A DNA stretch of 64,000 bases. Origin: Rosa chinensis. Lineage: Eukaryota; Streptophyta; Magnoliopsida; Rosales; Rosaceae. The stretch spans positions 18,709,001 to 18,773,000 of the forward strand of contig NC_037094.1 of the NCBI RefSeq assembly GCF_002994745.2. Direction: 5' to 3'. The translations under genes and the position numbers were made by a program. The notes under the pieces are model-generated. The model did not search any database, was not told the origin of the DNA, and saw only the letters and a list, made by a program, of their open reading frames with translations. Of the stretch, positions 45,327 to 55,726 are shown one piece after another. The stretch's first letter is position 1; every line of letters starts with the position of its first letter.

Positions 45327-47803
45327 TGACATGTTTACTAACTTGGAATCGGAATGAAAATTGATGGAATGATTCCGGAATAAGAGAATTCCGTCGTTTA
45401 CTTACATGTAAGGGAATCGGAATGGATGTGGGTCCCACATCCTTATCAGGAATCAATTCCTGTTGATTCCTGAATACTCAGGAATTTGATAACCTAGGGG
45501 GAGATGAGTTTAGGAATCAACCCACCCGGAATCAAGTTTTTATACCAAAAATACCCTAACATAATTTCAATAACACCAAATTACCCAACCCTAGAAATAT
45601 ATATACTATTGTCGACATCAGAAAACATCAACGACAAAAAAGAAATGGCTGGACTCGTTTGGTTAGTGACCGATCTTTGTCCTCTCTTCTCTGGTCTTCT
45701 CCTTCTTTCTTTTTTTCTTTCACTAATCTGGCATGATAGTTATTGAACAACTTAGAAGCAAGCTTTTTTTGAAAGAACGAAGCTAGAATTTTTATAGTTT
45801 TCCTTTAAATTTCAAAAGTCGAAAAAGGGTGTACATATTCTTGTCTGGTAATTTGCTTTTCATGATATATGATGTTTTTTCTTTCTTATTTGTGTGAAAG
45901 TTGTACCTATTATTGTGAGTTTACTTGAACCTTTTATGTCTAAAGTTGTTTGTGAAACTGTTTGTTTTTACCTTAGTCTTGTTGCTGTTGTTGTTTGTTT
46001 CGCATGTAGCTTTGTTCCTTTGTGGACATCTCCTCATCCACTTTCTATTTTGTATCATTATTTTTCTTCAATATGTTATGTTTCTATTAAAAAAATATTA
46101 ACAAAAATAAAATATAAAGGATTTCATTGATTTGTTTAGATAAGAAGCTAACAGAGTTCACATTGTTTAGAAATGTGGATGTTGGATCAGAGCAAGATTG
46201 GTTTTATAATGATAAATTGACAATTGGTTTTGTTCCAAGGTCAGTTGTTAAGGATTAAGTCAGCTACATTCCAAGTTTTTATGTTTCAAGACCAAGAAAG
46301 TGCTTTCTCTTCTTTTTTATTTTTTTATTTTTATATGAAGCGGTGGAGATTGGTTTTATAATGATATATTGACAATTGGTTTTGTTCCAAGTTCAGTTGT
46401 TAAGAATTAAGACAACTACATTCCAAGTTTCTATGTTTCAAGACCAAGAAAGTGCTTTCTCTTTTATTTTATTTTATTTATATGAAGTGGTGGAGAGTTG
46501 TGTAGTGATCTTGTTTGGTTATAGTATAGCTCCTGATCCCCTCCTCTCCAATTCCTTGACCTTTTGAATTGAATTGCGGGATTTCAGTTTTGCCTTATTT
46601 TTGCTCATTTATGTAGTATTTTTTCATACTTATGAGTAGTTCAAATATGCTCTCATATTACACATATGCACATTGATATCTTGAATAATAAATTTTATGT
46701 AATGTAGATAAATGGCTCGTCTAAGTTTGTCCACAAAGAGAAGACTACTTGTCACCATAAATGCATTGCTTGCCTACCTTCGAGTACTATTTGCTGTATG
46801 TGCTGCAGGTTATGCCTATGTCAACTTAGCTGTAAAGAAACACCATCAACCAAGTCGACCCTTAGCCATAAGAGTCTTTAAACAAGTAGAGTACTTGTAT
46901 ACACTAGTTTATTGGAGTGATGCTATATGTATCGACCAACTACGAATGGATAGACAATCATTTCATAAGTTGTGTCGAATTCTCATCAATAAAGGCCAAT
47001 TAAGACCATCCCGAAATGTGTCTATAGAGGAGATGGTAGCAATGTTCTTAAATATTCTTGCACACCACAAGAAGAATCGTAGCATAGCCTTGTATTTTAC
47101 TAGGTCAGGGCGAACTGTTAGTAAATACTTTCATGAGTGTTTGAAAGCCATGATTCGATGCCAAGTAGAGTACTTGTATACTCTACCATGATCCTAAGTG
47201 GCGTGTGGATACTGGCTTCAAAAATGGTTACTTGCAGAAATTACAAGATATGATAGAAGCCAAACTTCCAAACTGTGGCATACTGGCAAATCCACACATT
47301 GAATCAAGAATAAAGACATTGAAAGAGAAATATGTTGCATTAAGCGAAGCATTATCTCAGAGTGGTTTTGGATGGAATGAAGAAGCAATGATGTTGGATT
47401 GTGAAAGAAGTGTATTCGATGAGTGGGCAAAGGTAAACTTTCTCCTTATTATATTTTGTCTTGTGTTTTTTCTATTTTGTATAACATTGAATAATATTGT
47501 CTTATGTTTTTTTTCTTTCTATTTTGCAGAACAAAAAGGATGCAAAAGGTTTGTATGGTAAACCATTTGAACATTATTATGCCCTTGGAGAGATCTATGG
47601 AAAAGATCGTGCAATGGGAACAAATGCTGGAAATGCTGAAGATGATGAAGAAGAAGTTAGGGAAGAGGATGCAAGCATGAATCAAGAGGGTGTACGAGCT
47701 GATGACTTTTTTGAACAAATGAACATGACTACTGATGGTGGATCTCAGTATAGGGGATCACAATTTCATGATTTATTCCGATTCCAAGTTAGTAAACGTG
47801 CCA
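45327..47803 (+). mobile_element. PIF/Harbinger element, 2,477 bp, with empty site in the duplicate
   Basis: The ends are tgacatgtttactaacttgg (left) and the mirror of tggcacgtttactaacttgg (right). The target duplication is TTA at 45324-45326 and 47804-47806. The paralogous empty site at about 52349-52354 reads ggtatttattcaac, with a single TTA. It encodes fragments of both usual proteins: a transposase N-terminus and a Myb/SANT-like protein. A tandem repeat of about 150 bp (46198-46350 and 46351-46495) lies upstream of them. Confidence 0.93.
46712..47191 (+). pseudogene. PIF/Harbinger transposase, N-terminal part only
   Basis: The frame of 159 residues (MARLSLSTKRRLLVTINALL) carries the upstream helical region of the family: RMDRQSFHKLCRILINKGQL, then EEMVAMFLNILAHHKKNRSI and FTRSGRTVSKYFHECLKAMI. 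The DDE nuclease that should follow is absent. The frame ends eight residues after a second copy of the peptide VEYLYTL, also present at about residues 59-65. The repeat marks the likely deletion joint. Confidence 0.85.
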
Positions 47804-47829
47804 TTATTCAACTCTCAAGTTCTCAATAA
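47205..47829 (+). pseudogene. PIF/Harbinger Myb/SANT-like DNA-binding protein, partial
   Basis: The first part, 47205-47432 (GYLQKLQDMIEAKLPNCGIL, then HIESRIKTLKEKYVALSEAL and GFGWNEEAMMLDCERSVFDE), matches the Myb_DNA-bind_3 domain of the second Harbinger protein. An intron-like gap (gtaaac at 47433, cag near 47529) separates it from NKKDAKGLYGKPFEHYYALG and an acidic tail. The usual N-terminal tryptophan region is missing or fused to the transposase remnant. In the intact system this protein helps the transposase bind the element ends. Confidence 0.8.
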
Positions 47830-48149
47830 GGCTGGGTCAAGTGATCATTTGACAATCTCTTCATTTCCTGAAACCTACTGATCCTCTTTAAGTGAAAAAT
47901 TAGAATTATAACATGCCTCTTGGTAGCTTCTATCACAGAACCAAGACTCGAGTCTAGACTCTAGATAAATGCATTTTTCTTTCAGACATGCCTCATGATC
48001 TGTTATTAAAAGTTAATCCCAAGGTAAGGTAGACATCCAACTTCCAGTAACCGAGAGAAAACGGTAAATTTGACGCCAGAATCTTACTGTGAATACTGAA
48101 AGCATGGAAGTAAACCGAGACAATTGGTTTCAAATCAAAGTTGTCTTTA

Positions 48150-48751
48150 GAGTTTTTCTATTGGAACCTCCAAATTTACTCACTTGACCTCTATGCTTTT
48201 TACACCTCCTATCAAATTTTCAAATACTGAATTCACTCATTAAACCTCACTAAAGTTCCTCAAATAACCTCACTCATATAATTAATTTACAAACAAACTA
48301 AGATCTTTATAATAAAAAAACTCAGTCATTTCAATGATTTAATTACTCTATAAATCTTAATTACATCTCTATTACTTAATCAGATAACATAAATCTCTTA
48401 TCCAATAAAAAAAAAATCAAACACAAGGTATTGAGTTTTAAAAATTAATAAAAATAAAATAACATGAACTATTATGTGATTTTTTTATCTACTTTTTCTT
48501 TTTTAGCTGTTAAAAAAAACAAGATTAATCATTTTTTCTTAATGTTTCTCTATTTTTTGTACCTCATGATTAATTATTTAAATATTTTTTATTTATTTTT
48601 ATTTGCTAGCTCTTTTTTTCTTCTTCTTCTTTTTACAAATATAATAAATAGATTTAGATTTATGGCATAATACGATTTTTTTTGTTCTCCCTCACCAATA
48701 TACGTTCAATATGCATATCATACATTTTTATCTTAATCATAGTTTTATTTC

Positions 48752-48793
<42 letters not shown>

Positions 48794-49030
48794 TGCTTTA
48801 ATGAGTACGTAGTGAAATTGGAAAATGAAAATAGATAGGGAAAATAAGGAAGAATGCAATCTAATATTATTGAATTGGAAAGTCTAGAGAAAATAAATAT
48901 AACCATTTTTTGGGTATAATTATTGTCCCTAATATTCATTTTATAGTAGGTTATATATGTCATTTAATAATTCATAACAGAATGAGGTCAAGTGAGCAGA
49001 TTTGGAGGTCCCAAATCCCAATAGAAACTC
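48150..49030. mobile_element. AT-rich Mutator-like MITE with about 50-60 bp inverted ends (881 bp)
   Basis: The left end reads gagtttttctattggaacct and ccaaatttactcacttgacc. The right end carries the mirror, ggtcaagtgagcagatttgg and cccaatagaaactc. The flanks are ttgtcttta (48141-48149) and tcgtcttta (49031-49039), eight of nine identical. A 9-bp target duplication fits the Mutator superfamily. The interior is AT-rich, with a TA microsatellite at about 48756-48790 and no coding capacity. Confidence 0.78.
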
Positions 49031-49039
49031 TCGTCTTTA

Positions 49040-49740
49040 ACAAAACATATTTGTATCGACTAAAGTTCCCAGCCATGCACTGCCAACTAAAGTTCAACTT
49101 ATTTACATGCAGCAGAACTCAAAACTTCATTTTTCTCTCTAACAATTAATTTATTACCTTTTCATATGTAGCTCCATTCCTATAGATCGATTGTTAAGAC
49201 ATCATTTTTGGGCAGCAGCCACAGTATTGTTTAGGGGTTACATGGATTTAGGATTAATTAGGATCCTAGCTCGTGAGAGGGAAAAGCATGAGTGCGCCGG
49301 GGTATCTAATAGATGCATGCTTCTTTTATGAAGGCATGTATGAGGTTTGAGTCGACCAAAATATCTGAGACCCTAATAAACATACTCATGGCATTTGTTT
49401 TAAGGACTTCTTAGAGAATAAAAAAAACCAATTAATACTGTTGTATAACTAAAGTAGCGAGCCTTTAGAGCTTCCAATCAGTCTAACGTTTGAATTTGAC
49501 AATGCCTGTATTTAAAATTAAAATTCTTAGGAGATTTGGCTTATAATTAAAGGGATCCCACTATATTAATTCATGATATTACAAGAGCTAGTAGTACAAA
49601 CATAATAAAACTTGAGACAATACTATTAAATTAAAACACATGCAAACATATAAAGTTAAACACATAACACCTATAAAAAACTAAAATTTGTCTGGGATCT
49701 TTATTCTTGAATTCGCAACTAGCTCTTGGGTCCTCACTTC
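49040..49740. other. Spacer, no gene seen
   Basis: No element or gene signature is recognised. The right part probably includes the 3' UTR of the minus-strand small ORF at 49741. Confidence 0.4.
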
Positions 49741-49932
49741 TCACTTGTGTTGCTCTTCATTTTTTGCCGCTGCCTTCTTCAAGGCCTCCTCAGCCTTAAG
49801 CTGAGATTCTGTGGACTTCTTATCATGATGAGGGTCGTGTTGGTTGTGGATAGGGGGAGGGTTCTTGTAAGCCCCTTTGTTGCTGGTGGAGTTGGAGTGG
49901 TTTTGAGGATTATCCTGATTTCCGCGATTCAT
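49741..49932 (-). CDS. Small hydrophilic protein (63 residues), unrecognised
   Basis: The methionine at 49932 opens a compact frame: MNRGNQDNPQNHSNSTSNKG, an asparagine/histidine/proline-rich middle (HNQHDPHHDKKS), then a charged probable helix (ESQLKAEEALKKAAAKNEEQ). No signal peptide or membrane segment is present. A TATA box (ctataaaaag on the minus strand) lies about 100 bases upstream of the ATG, which supports a real promoter. Composition is like small stress- or seed-type disordered proteins, but I do not recognise a family. It could also be a chance frame. Confidence 0.5.
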   Translation of the reverse strand: MNRGNQDNPQNHSNSTSNKGAYKNPPPIHNQHDPHHDKKSTESQLKAEEALKKAAAKNEEQHK

Positions 49933-50027
49933 GATTTTCAATGTTCTAAAAGGAATAGTTAATGATGATAGATCGAAGACTACTATGCTTGATTCTTGAT
50001 GCAATGAAAAGAGCTATTAGCTGTCCC

Positions 50028-50036
50028 TTTTTATAG
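50028..50036 (-). promoter_or_regulatory. TATA box of the small hydrophilic gene
   Basis: The minus-strand ctataaaaa stands about 100 bases upstream of the ATG at 49932. Assuming 25-35 bases to the start site, this leaves a 5' UTR of about 65-70 bases. Confidence 0.5.
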
Positions 50037-50055
50037 CAAAAGTTAGGGGGTGGAG

Positions 50056-50122
50056 AGAATGAAAATACTGTGAGCCACATAAATGAAAATACTATGAGTT
50101 ACAGAAATGAAAATACTATGAG
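50056..50122. repeat. Three imperfect tandem repeats of about 24 bp
   Basis: The motif gaaaatact.tgag followed by ccacataaat or a variant occurs three times just upstream of the small ORF's TATA box. It could belong to its promoter, but no role is shown. Confidence 0.8.
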
Positions 50123-50409
50123 GCAGGGCAAAGATGACAACGGTCTGGGATTGAAAATCTTACATGACAAGTTCAAAAGAGGCGGGTAGAAAGCACATTA
50201 CTCATTCAAATCCGGTATCAGGACAAGCAAAATGAAGGTAATGCAGTAGTAGTAGGTCTGGATCACATGCATCAAGTTAACTCATTGCTTGACGGATTCA
50301 AAAGCAGGTACAAGTATAATTAAAGCCAGAATACATATATATGGATTCAATTCTACTATTGATCCAGATGGCCTATCTTGGTGACTCATCTATTATACTT
50401 GTATATTAT
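50123..50409. other. Spacer, no gene seen
   Basis: No features are recognised here. Confidence 0.4.
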
Positions 50410-51595
50410 AAACAAGGTAGTATATTTTTGGGAGAAAAAACAAAGTAATATATGGATGATAGATTCACAGTATGCATGACTGATGCACCCATGAATAGTG
50501 ATATTTTATTGAAATCTCATTATTTATGCACTCTTTTTAGTTTGTGCAAATGTGATAATTTTTTCAAGCCCAAAGGTATAAGCCCATAAAAAATAAAATT
50601 AAAAAAACTTACCATGATATCACCCTATTAATTTCTTTATTTGCTATTCTACATTTAAACTTCGTTTAGTTCGCAGATGAGACAAGAAAAATTTATAAAG
50701 ATAGAGCGGCGCTGATGTCACTCTTAAATTTGAGGGATGCTATGCGAAATTAAAATGAGTCTCGAGTTACTCTACCATTTAATTTAATTGAGACTAGGTC
50801 AATTACGTACAATTGAGACTAGGTCAATTACGTACTCCCTTGCTTGATGATACTTTGGTTTGGACTTTAACCTAAGGCGGATTCCAATCTATATGCATGA
50901 AAATTGAAAAAGACTAACTAAATAAAAAAATAAAAACTCATAGACTAACCAGCTGCATTCCACTATATATGAAAGAATAACAACAAAGAAAGCAGAGAAG
51001 AAGAAAAATGGTTCCAAGCATTTACAAAGTAACAGTAGTTGTAAACCTATGAAAAACAATATTGCCGCAAGGAGTAATGCTCCATTGAGCTTGAAACTCT
51101 AAACACACGCACATATAGTATGCAGAAAAGAAAAACACACATATATTTGGTTGAAAGTGAAAACCTAAAATGAAGTGTGAGTAGTAGTAAACTTAAGCTT
51201 ATTAGAACGAAGTCATAGCTAGCTATGTGCTCTATCTATTAACATTTTGCAATTGTAGTATTTCAAATTATTCCTTGTTATTGTATGACCAACATAGGAA
51301 TGACCGTGTAAAAAAAGAAAAAAAGAAAAGAAAAAAAATCTCTGGCACATGTAGAACCTCTAGACTAAAAGTACTTCTTGTAAATTGCTATCCTTTTCTG
51401 AATTAGTTTCAGGGATAAAAGTGAAACTGAAATTTACAATGAACATAATTGGTATAGATTGAAAAAAAACTGAAAGGGACTTTATGTTACCACTTTATAA
51501 TCACAGTTAAACACAAGTACAAAAGCCCCATACATGTTAAGCACAAGCAAGATGGCCAAACAAAAAGAAAAAAGCACAAGCAAGACGTACAAACA

Positions 51596-51646
<51 letters not shown>

Positions 51647-52020
51647 TTTTCAAGAGTACTTGGATTACTCTAGCCTTGTGTTCTTCAAGTTATCGTTGGT
51701 ATCCTGTTAATTAAATAAGACATTAAGCATAAGTTTCTCGCTCGTATATTTATTTAATCAATGCTAGAGTCATGATAAATCTTTTGCAATTACTTCGTTC
51801 TGCAACTGACATGTTCACAATAATTCTAACAGTTTAGTAATTGACCTGGAAAACACCACCAGATCGAGCAAGAAGAGTTATATGGAAGGAGGAGGAGATG
51901 AGCTAAACGTAAATAGCTGCTCTTCCTTCACTTGCTTTTATATGGAAGAAGAAGGAGGAGAGCCAAGCAGTCACATTTTTGTTTTGTTGGAAACTAACGG
52001 GTATAGTACCTAGTATCACA
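50410..52020 (-). pseudogene. Displaced cornichon fragment (intron 1 plus exon 1), copy B
   Basis: The block is colinear with 29581-31270. It contains the same intron-derived segment, and an exon 1-like part at 51840-51938 (cctggaaaac, gagcaagaag and ctaaacgtaaa in order on the plus strand). A TA microsatellite at about 51602-51642 replaces about 150 bp present in copy A. No further cornichon exons are found. It joins directly to the duplicated segment at 52020. Confidence 0.72.
51602..51642. repeat. TA microsatellite
   Basis: An uninterrupted (TA)n run of about 40 bp. Confidence 0.95.
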
Positions 52021-52658
52021 TTAAAGCATGAAATCCCTGACGGTAGAAGTTTTTCTGATTTTGCTTAAAGAACACAGCACGAAACTCATCCAAACCGGGG
52101 GCTTTGTATACGCCAATCCAATCTGGCTGGATTCCCAAAACCTTTAATTCCTAGGGGAAACCCCCTTAAAGATCACATATAGGGATGATACCTTCGTTGT
52201 GTAAATAAGGACTGAAAAACTGTTACACTGCTTGCTCTTTATTACTACTAACTAGAATCATTATGGGTTTATTCATGTATGAACCATGTAGCGGATTGTA
52301 GCCTAACCAGAACTCCTCCTTTGTATGAAACAAGCCGCAAAAGTGGTATTTATTCAACTCTCAAGTTCTCAATAAGGCAGGGTTCCAAGTGAATTTGACA
52401 ATCTCTTCATCTCCTGAAACCTACTGATCCTCTTTAAGTGAAAAATTAGAATTATAACATGCCTCTTGGCAGCTTCTATCACAGAACCAAGACCCGAGTA
52501 TAGCCTCTAGATAAATGCATTTTTCTTTCAGACATGCCCTATGAACTGTTATTAAAAGTTAAAGTCATAAGGTAGACATCCAACTTCCAGTAACCAAGAG
52601 GAAACGGTAAATTTGACTCCAGAATCTTACTATGAATACTGTAAGCATGGAAGTAAAC
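52020..52658. repeat. Segmental duplication partner 2 (empty of PIF/Harbinger)
   Basis: This matches 44943-45326 joined to 47804-48115. It ends at ggaagtaaacc, after which the two loci differ. The minus strand holds exon-like pieces, for example NFGNDRVELVTRWRSIIAD near 52735-52660, that I cannot assign. Confidence 0.88.
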
Positions 52659-52939
52659 CTTGCATAATCTGCTATTATGGATCTCCACCTGGTTACTAAT
52701 TCAACTCGATCATTTCCAAAATTTTTGATGGCATCAAGTAATGACTGCAAGTTATGACGAATTAATGTTTCAGTTTTTCCTTTTTTTTTTCCCTTTTAAA
52801 TTTTCTTCTTTGATTCAGTTGCCTATCCGAAAACCTAATTGGCCATGCTATTTTTTTTTTCCCTCTGTCAAGCACCAACTGTACACAAAAGATAATCTGA
52901 AAACAGGAAACTTACATCTCCAGCTCACTTTGTGATGCA

Positions 52940-53442
52940 GGACAAGTAGCAAAAGAACTGCAATACTAGGGTTTATTTGCAGCAGTCTCGATTGTTAGAA
53001 AGAAAAGGGTTTTAGAATAAGAAACTTAGGGATAAAACTACCAGCATCACACCAGTAGGGTTTCTAGGCATCACACCCAGAGAACTTAGGCATCACACCT
53101 AAGGTTAGGTTGCATCACACAAACCTGGAGAGAAGCAACAGCTTTCAATTTTTATTAACTCAATTCTGAAAATAAAAGACTACAAAGGCCTCTATATATA
53201 GGGAGGCTAAGATAATTCCAGAATAACTAGGAATATCCCTATGCTTAAAAGAATCCTAAAGAAATAATCCTAATAATAATAAGAATCCTAATAATAAAAG
53301 CCTAGATTTATTTGAACTACTTTCCAAATCTTGACTTCAAATATTCTGCTTGTATTCTTCATCACTTTGTGAACATTTAAATCCATCAGAAGTACTACTT
53401 GAAGCCTCCTTTATATATATTGAAATCACCAGATATCCAACA
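52940..53442 (-). mobile_element. Probable solo LTR, copia-like
   Basis: Read on the minus strand the segment begins tgttggatatctggtg, a common copia LTR start. It contains a TATA-like tatatatag near 53195-53203 and a run of four gcatcacac repeats at 53043-53120. The 3' end is not sharply defined and no clean 5-bp target duplication was found. No internal coding region or second LTR is present. Confidence 0.5.
53043..53120. repeat. Four spaced copies of gcatcacac
   Basis: The copies sit about 20-25 bases apart within the proposed LTR, each followed by variable sequence. Such enhancer-like repeats are common in LTR promoters. Confidence 0.7.
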
Positions 53443-54270
53443 GGTGCAGTTCTGGCAATAGCAGCTGCCTCAAGACGCTCCTGGAGTTGAAAACCGCAAA
53501 ACCAATAATTGGTTCACAGAAGAAAGAAGCTCCAAAGAAGAAGATGCATTCAACCAAAACCCCTACAAGTATGCAGAAACAAAAGGTATCAAGGTTGATA
53601 GTAATCTCCAGGAAGTTCAGAAATAAAATGATAGATTTCTAAAAAGAAATTCAAACCATAAATGATTAACATGATAACCTTTCCTCTCAAGAAATCAAGA
53701 TATGACATGAGAAGAATGCTGAATACTCAGCACAAGTGGACAGAGAATGGCGCATTTGTATGCAGATGTAACCCTTTACATAAGTTCATGCCTTTACCGG
53801 CCAATTGCAGCATTTCAATTCAAAAGCTGCAATTGAAACTTGTAAAGAAATACCTGATTGGGGAAGAAGCATCCTTGCTTGCATAAGGTATGTTAGAGAC
53901 ACCAAAATGGTTGGAAGGGGAGAAAAAAAAAGGAAGATCCTATGAAGGTGCAGGGCCACTTAGTCTAACCATTGTGTCTATTTAACAATGAGACCAACTT
54001 GTTCGAATACACAGCCACATCAAACCGTATGACCTTTATACTATGATGTGAAATTTGAGATTGATGTTGTACATATACTGACCCAAGAATAAGGGAAAAG
54101 AAGATGTTTCCATGAACAAGAAAGAAAAAGATGTCGACTCCAATTGGATTACAGCATAACGAATTAACTAGCATAGGAATATGAGGAATAGAATATGATA
54201 AGCGATTAGTAATCTATCACGTATATGTAATTCATCATCACTAATGCTTCATTACAAGCATTAATTTCTA
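53443..54270. other. Spacer, no recognised gene
   Basis: A plus-strand frame at 53662-53886 has no domain that I recognise. Nothing else is seen. Confidence 0.4.
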
Positions 54271-54390
54271 AATTAGTGTGTTCACTGAACTTTGATAAGG
54301 AGCATTCATTTATGCATACACCGTTTACATAATTAGTGTGTTCACTGAACTTTGATAAGGAGCATTCATTTATGCATACACGGTTTACAT
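54271..54390. repeat. 60-bp tandem duplication, one mismatch
   Basis: Units 54271-54330 and 54331-54390 begin aattagtgtgttcactgaac and differ only near their ends (accgttt versus acggttt). The near identity implies a recent duplication. Confidence 0.97.
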
Positions 54391-54838
54391 AATGCATTAG
54401 CCATTCAGCTTCATTTTTGAAAACCAATGTTTTGCAGAAGCTTTGAGTTCAAGATCGATTAACACTGAAAAGGGTTGGCCTGTTACAAATTCTCGAACTT
54501 CTACCCGATAAAGACCATTCCCTAAAATTCCATATGGTCCTCAAGACTCGAGGTCAACTACATATAATAGAATCAATAACCAAAAAATAATACACATCAA
54601 ATCAAAAGCGAACCTGTAGAGACTTGATAGCAGCAAAATAAAACATTCAGTTGTGGAGGATCTGCACAATGTCAAAAGAGAAGGGGATGAGGCAAAAACA
54701 AAACAGAGGTATTTTAGAATACCTCATTGGTAAGAGAATTTTTTTCTTTTTCTTTTTTCTTTTGGGTTTTGGAGTTTAAGGAACAAACACCACAACTTGG
54801 TTTCGAAGAAGGTAACATGCATCCACAAAAGGCAGCAA

Positions 54839-54919
<81 letters not shown>

Positions 54920-55476
54920 CCTCAAACTTGGACTGTGACTAACCTCGAAACTTCCTGTGTGTCTGGGTGATTCTTCTTCTTCAGAGTAAGATCAAAGGCT
55001 CAAAATCGATCAACCCAATGGGATGATTGGGTTTCATCGAATAGTCTCGGTGATTCTCCTTCCTCAAGTTCTGGTTCGAAGTGGTGCAATACAGACTCAT
55101 GAGATAGCCAGTAGCTTCACAACTTCGTGGTTTTGATGAAGAAGATGCCGACCCTAAAAAGTGGTAGTAATAGCAATAGCAATTGAAATAATAGAGGCAG
55201 CAGGGATATATACCAAGAATTCCAGTATAATAAGAGAGAGGCACATCCATCTCATACAAAAAAATATGTTTGATTGGATAATATTTTGAGACCAAATTCA
55301 TTCATGTCACTCAGATAGAAAATAAAAATCAAAACCAAACTCTACAACTCTACAGTTACGCATTCGAGCTACATACTATTCAAGACTAAATAGATAAGTA
55401 ATGATTGAGACCTACTGGAGCGAAAAATAAACAGCTCCTTTCTTACTTCTTAGCAAATTCTAGTACGGCCAGCACC
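54391..55476. other. Spacer with an A-run and TA repeat
   Basis: An A-run at about 54842-54876 passes directly into a (TA)n repeat to about 54918. Minus-strand exon-like text near 54550-54400 (FVTGQPFSVLIDLELKASAK) needs a frameshift to extend and is not recognised. No gene is called. Confidence 0.4.
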
Positions 55477-55726
55477 CTAGTTCATCTTAGGCCACATGGA
55501 ATTGCAGAGGTTTTCAAGTTTTCTCATCTCATCCTCACAATTTTCACATTCAGCAAGTTTGTTCTCATTCATCAAGCCATCGCATAACCGTTTCAACTGC
55601 ATCTACAATTTTTGTCTCGTCCACTTCGTTCAAATTTGGGATGTTAGAAACTGTGTCCATCGTGTTGGATGCATAATCTTTCAATGCAAGCTTAGCCTCC
55701 ATTTTCTTCTTATTCTCCCGATCCTC
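55477..55726 (-). pseudogene. Untranslated relic of the HSP70 C-terminal lid
   Basis: Directly after the HSP70 stop, the same frame continues as EDRENKKKMEAKLALKDYAS and ends VETVMRWLDE before a TGA at 55565-55567. A shifted frame then reads ENKLAECENCEDEMRKLENL and CNSMWPKMN with a TAG at 55477. These match the lid helices of HSP70. The relic therefore has one nonsense change and at least one indel, and lacks the EEVD end. Confidence 0.85.

Larger units (their letters stand above)
44943..48115. repeat. Segmental duplication partner 1, split by PIF/Harbinger
   Basis: The flanks 44943-45326 and 47804-48115 match 52020-52658 continuously, apart from the transposon. Landmarks are ttaaagcatgaaatccctga, tcacatatagggatgata and ttcaactctcaagttctcaa. 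The minus strand of both copies carries an exon-like piece, RPDWIGAYKPPGFDEFRA (about 45050-44998 here), ending at a gtaagt donor. I do not recognise this protein. Confidence 0.88.
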
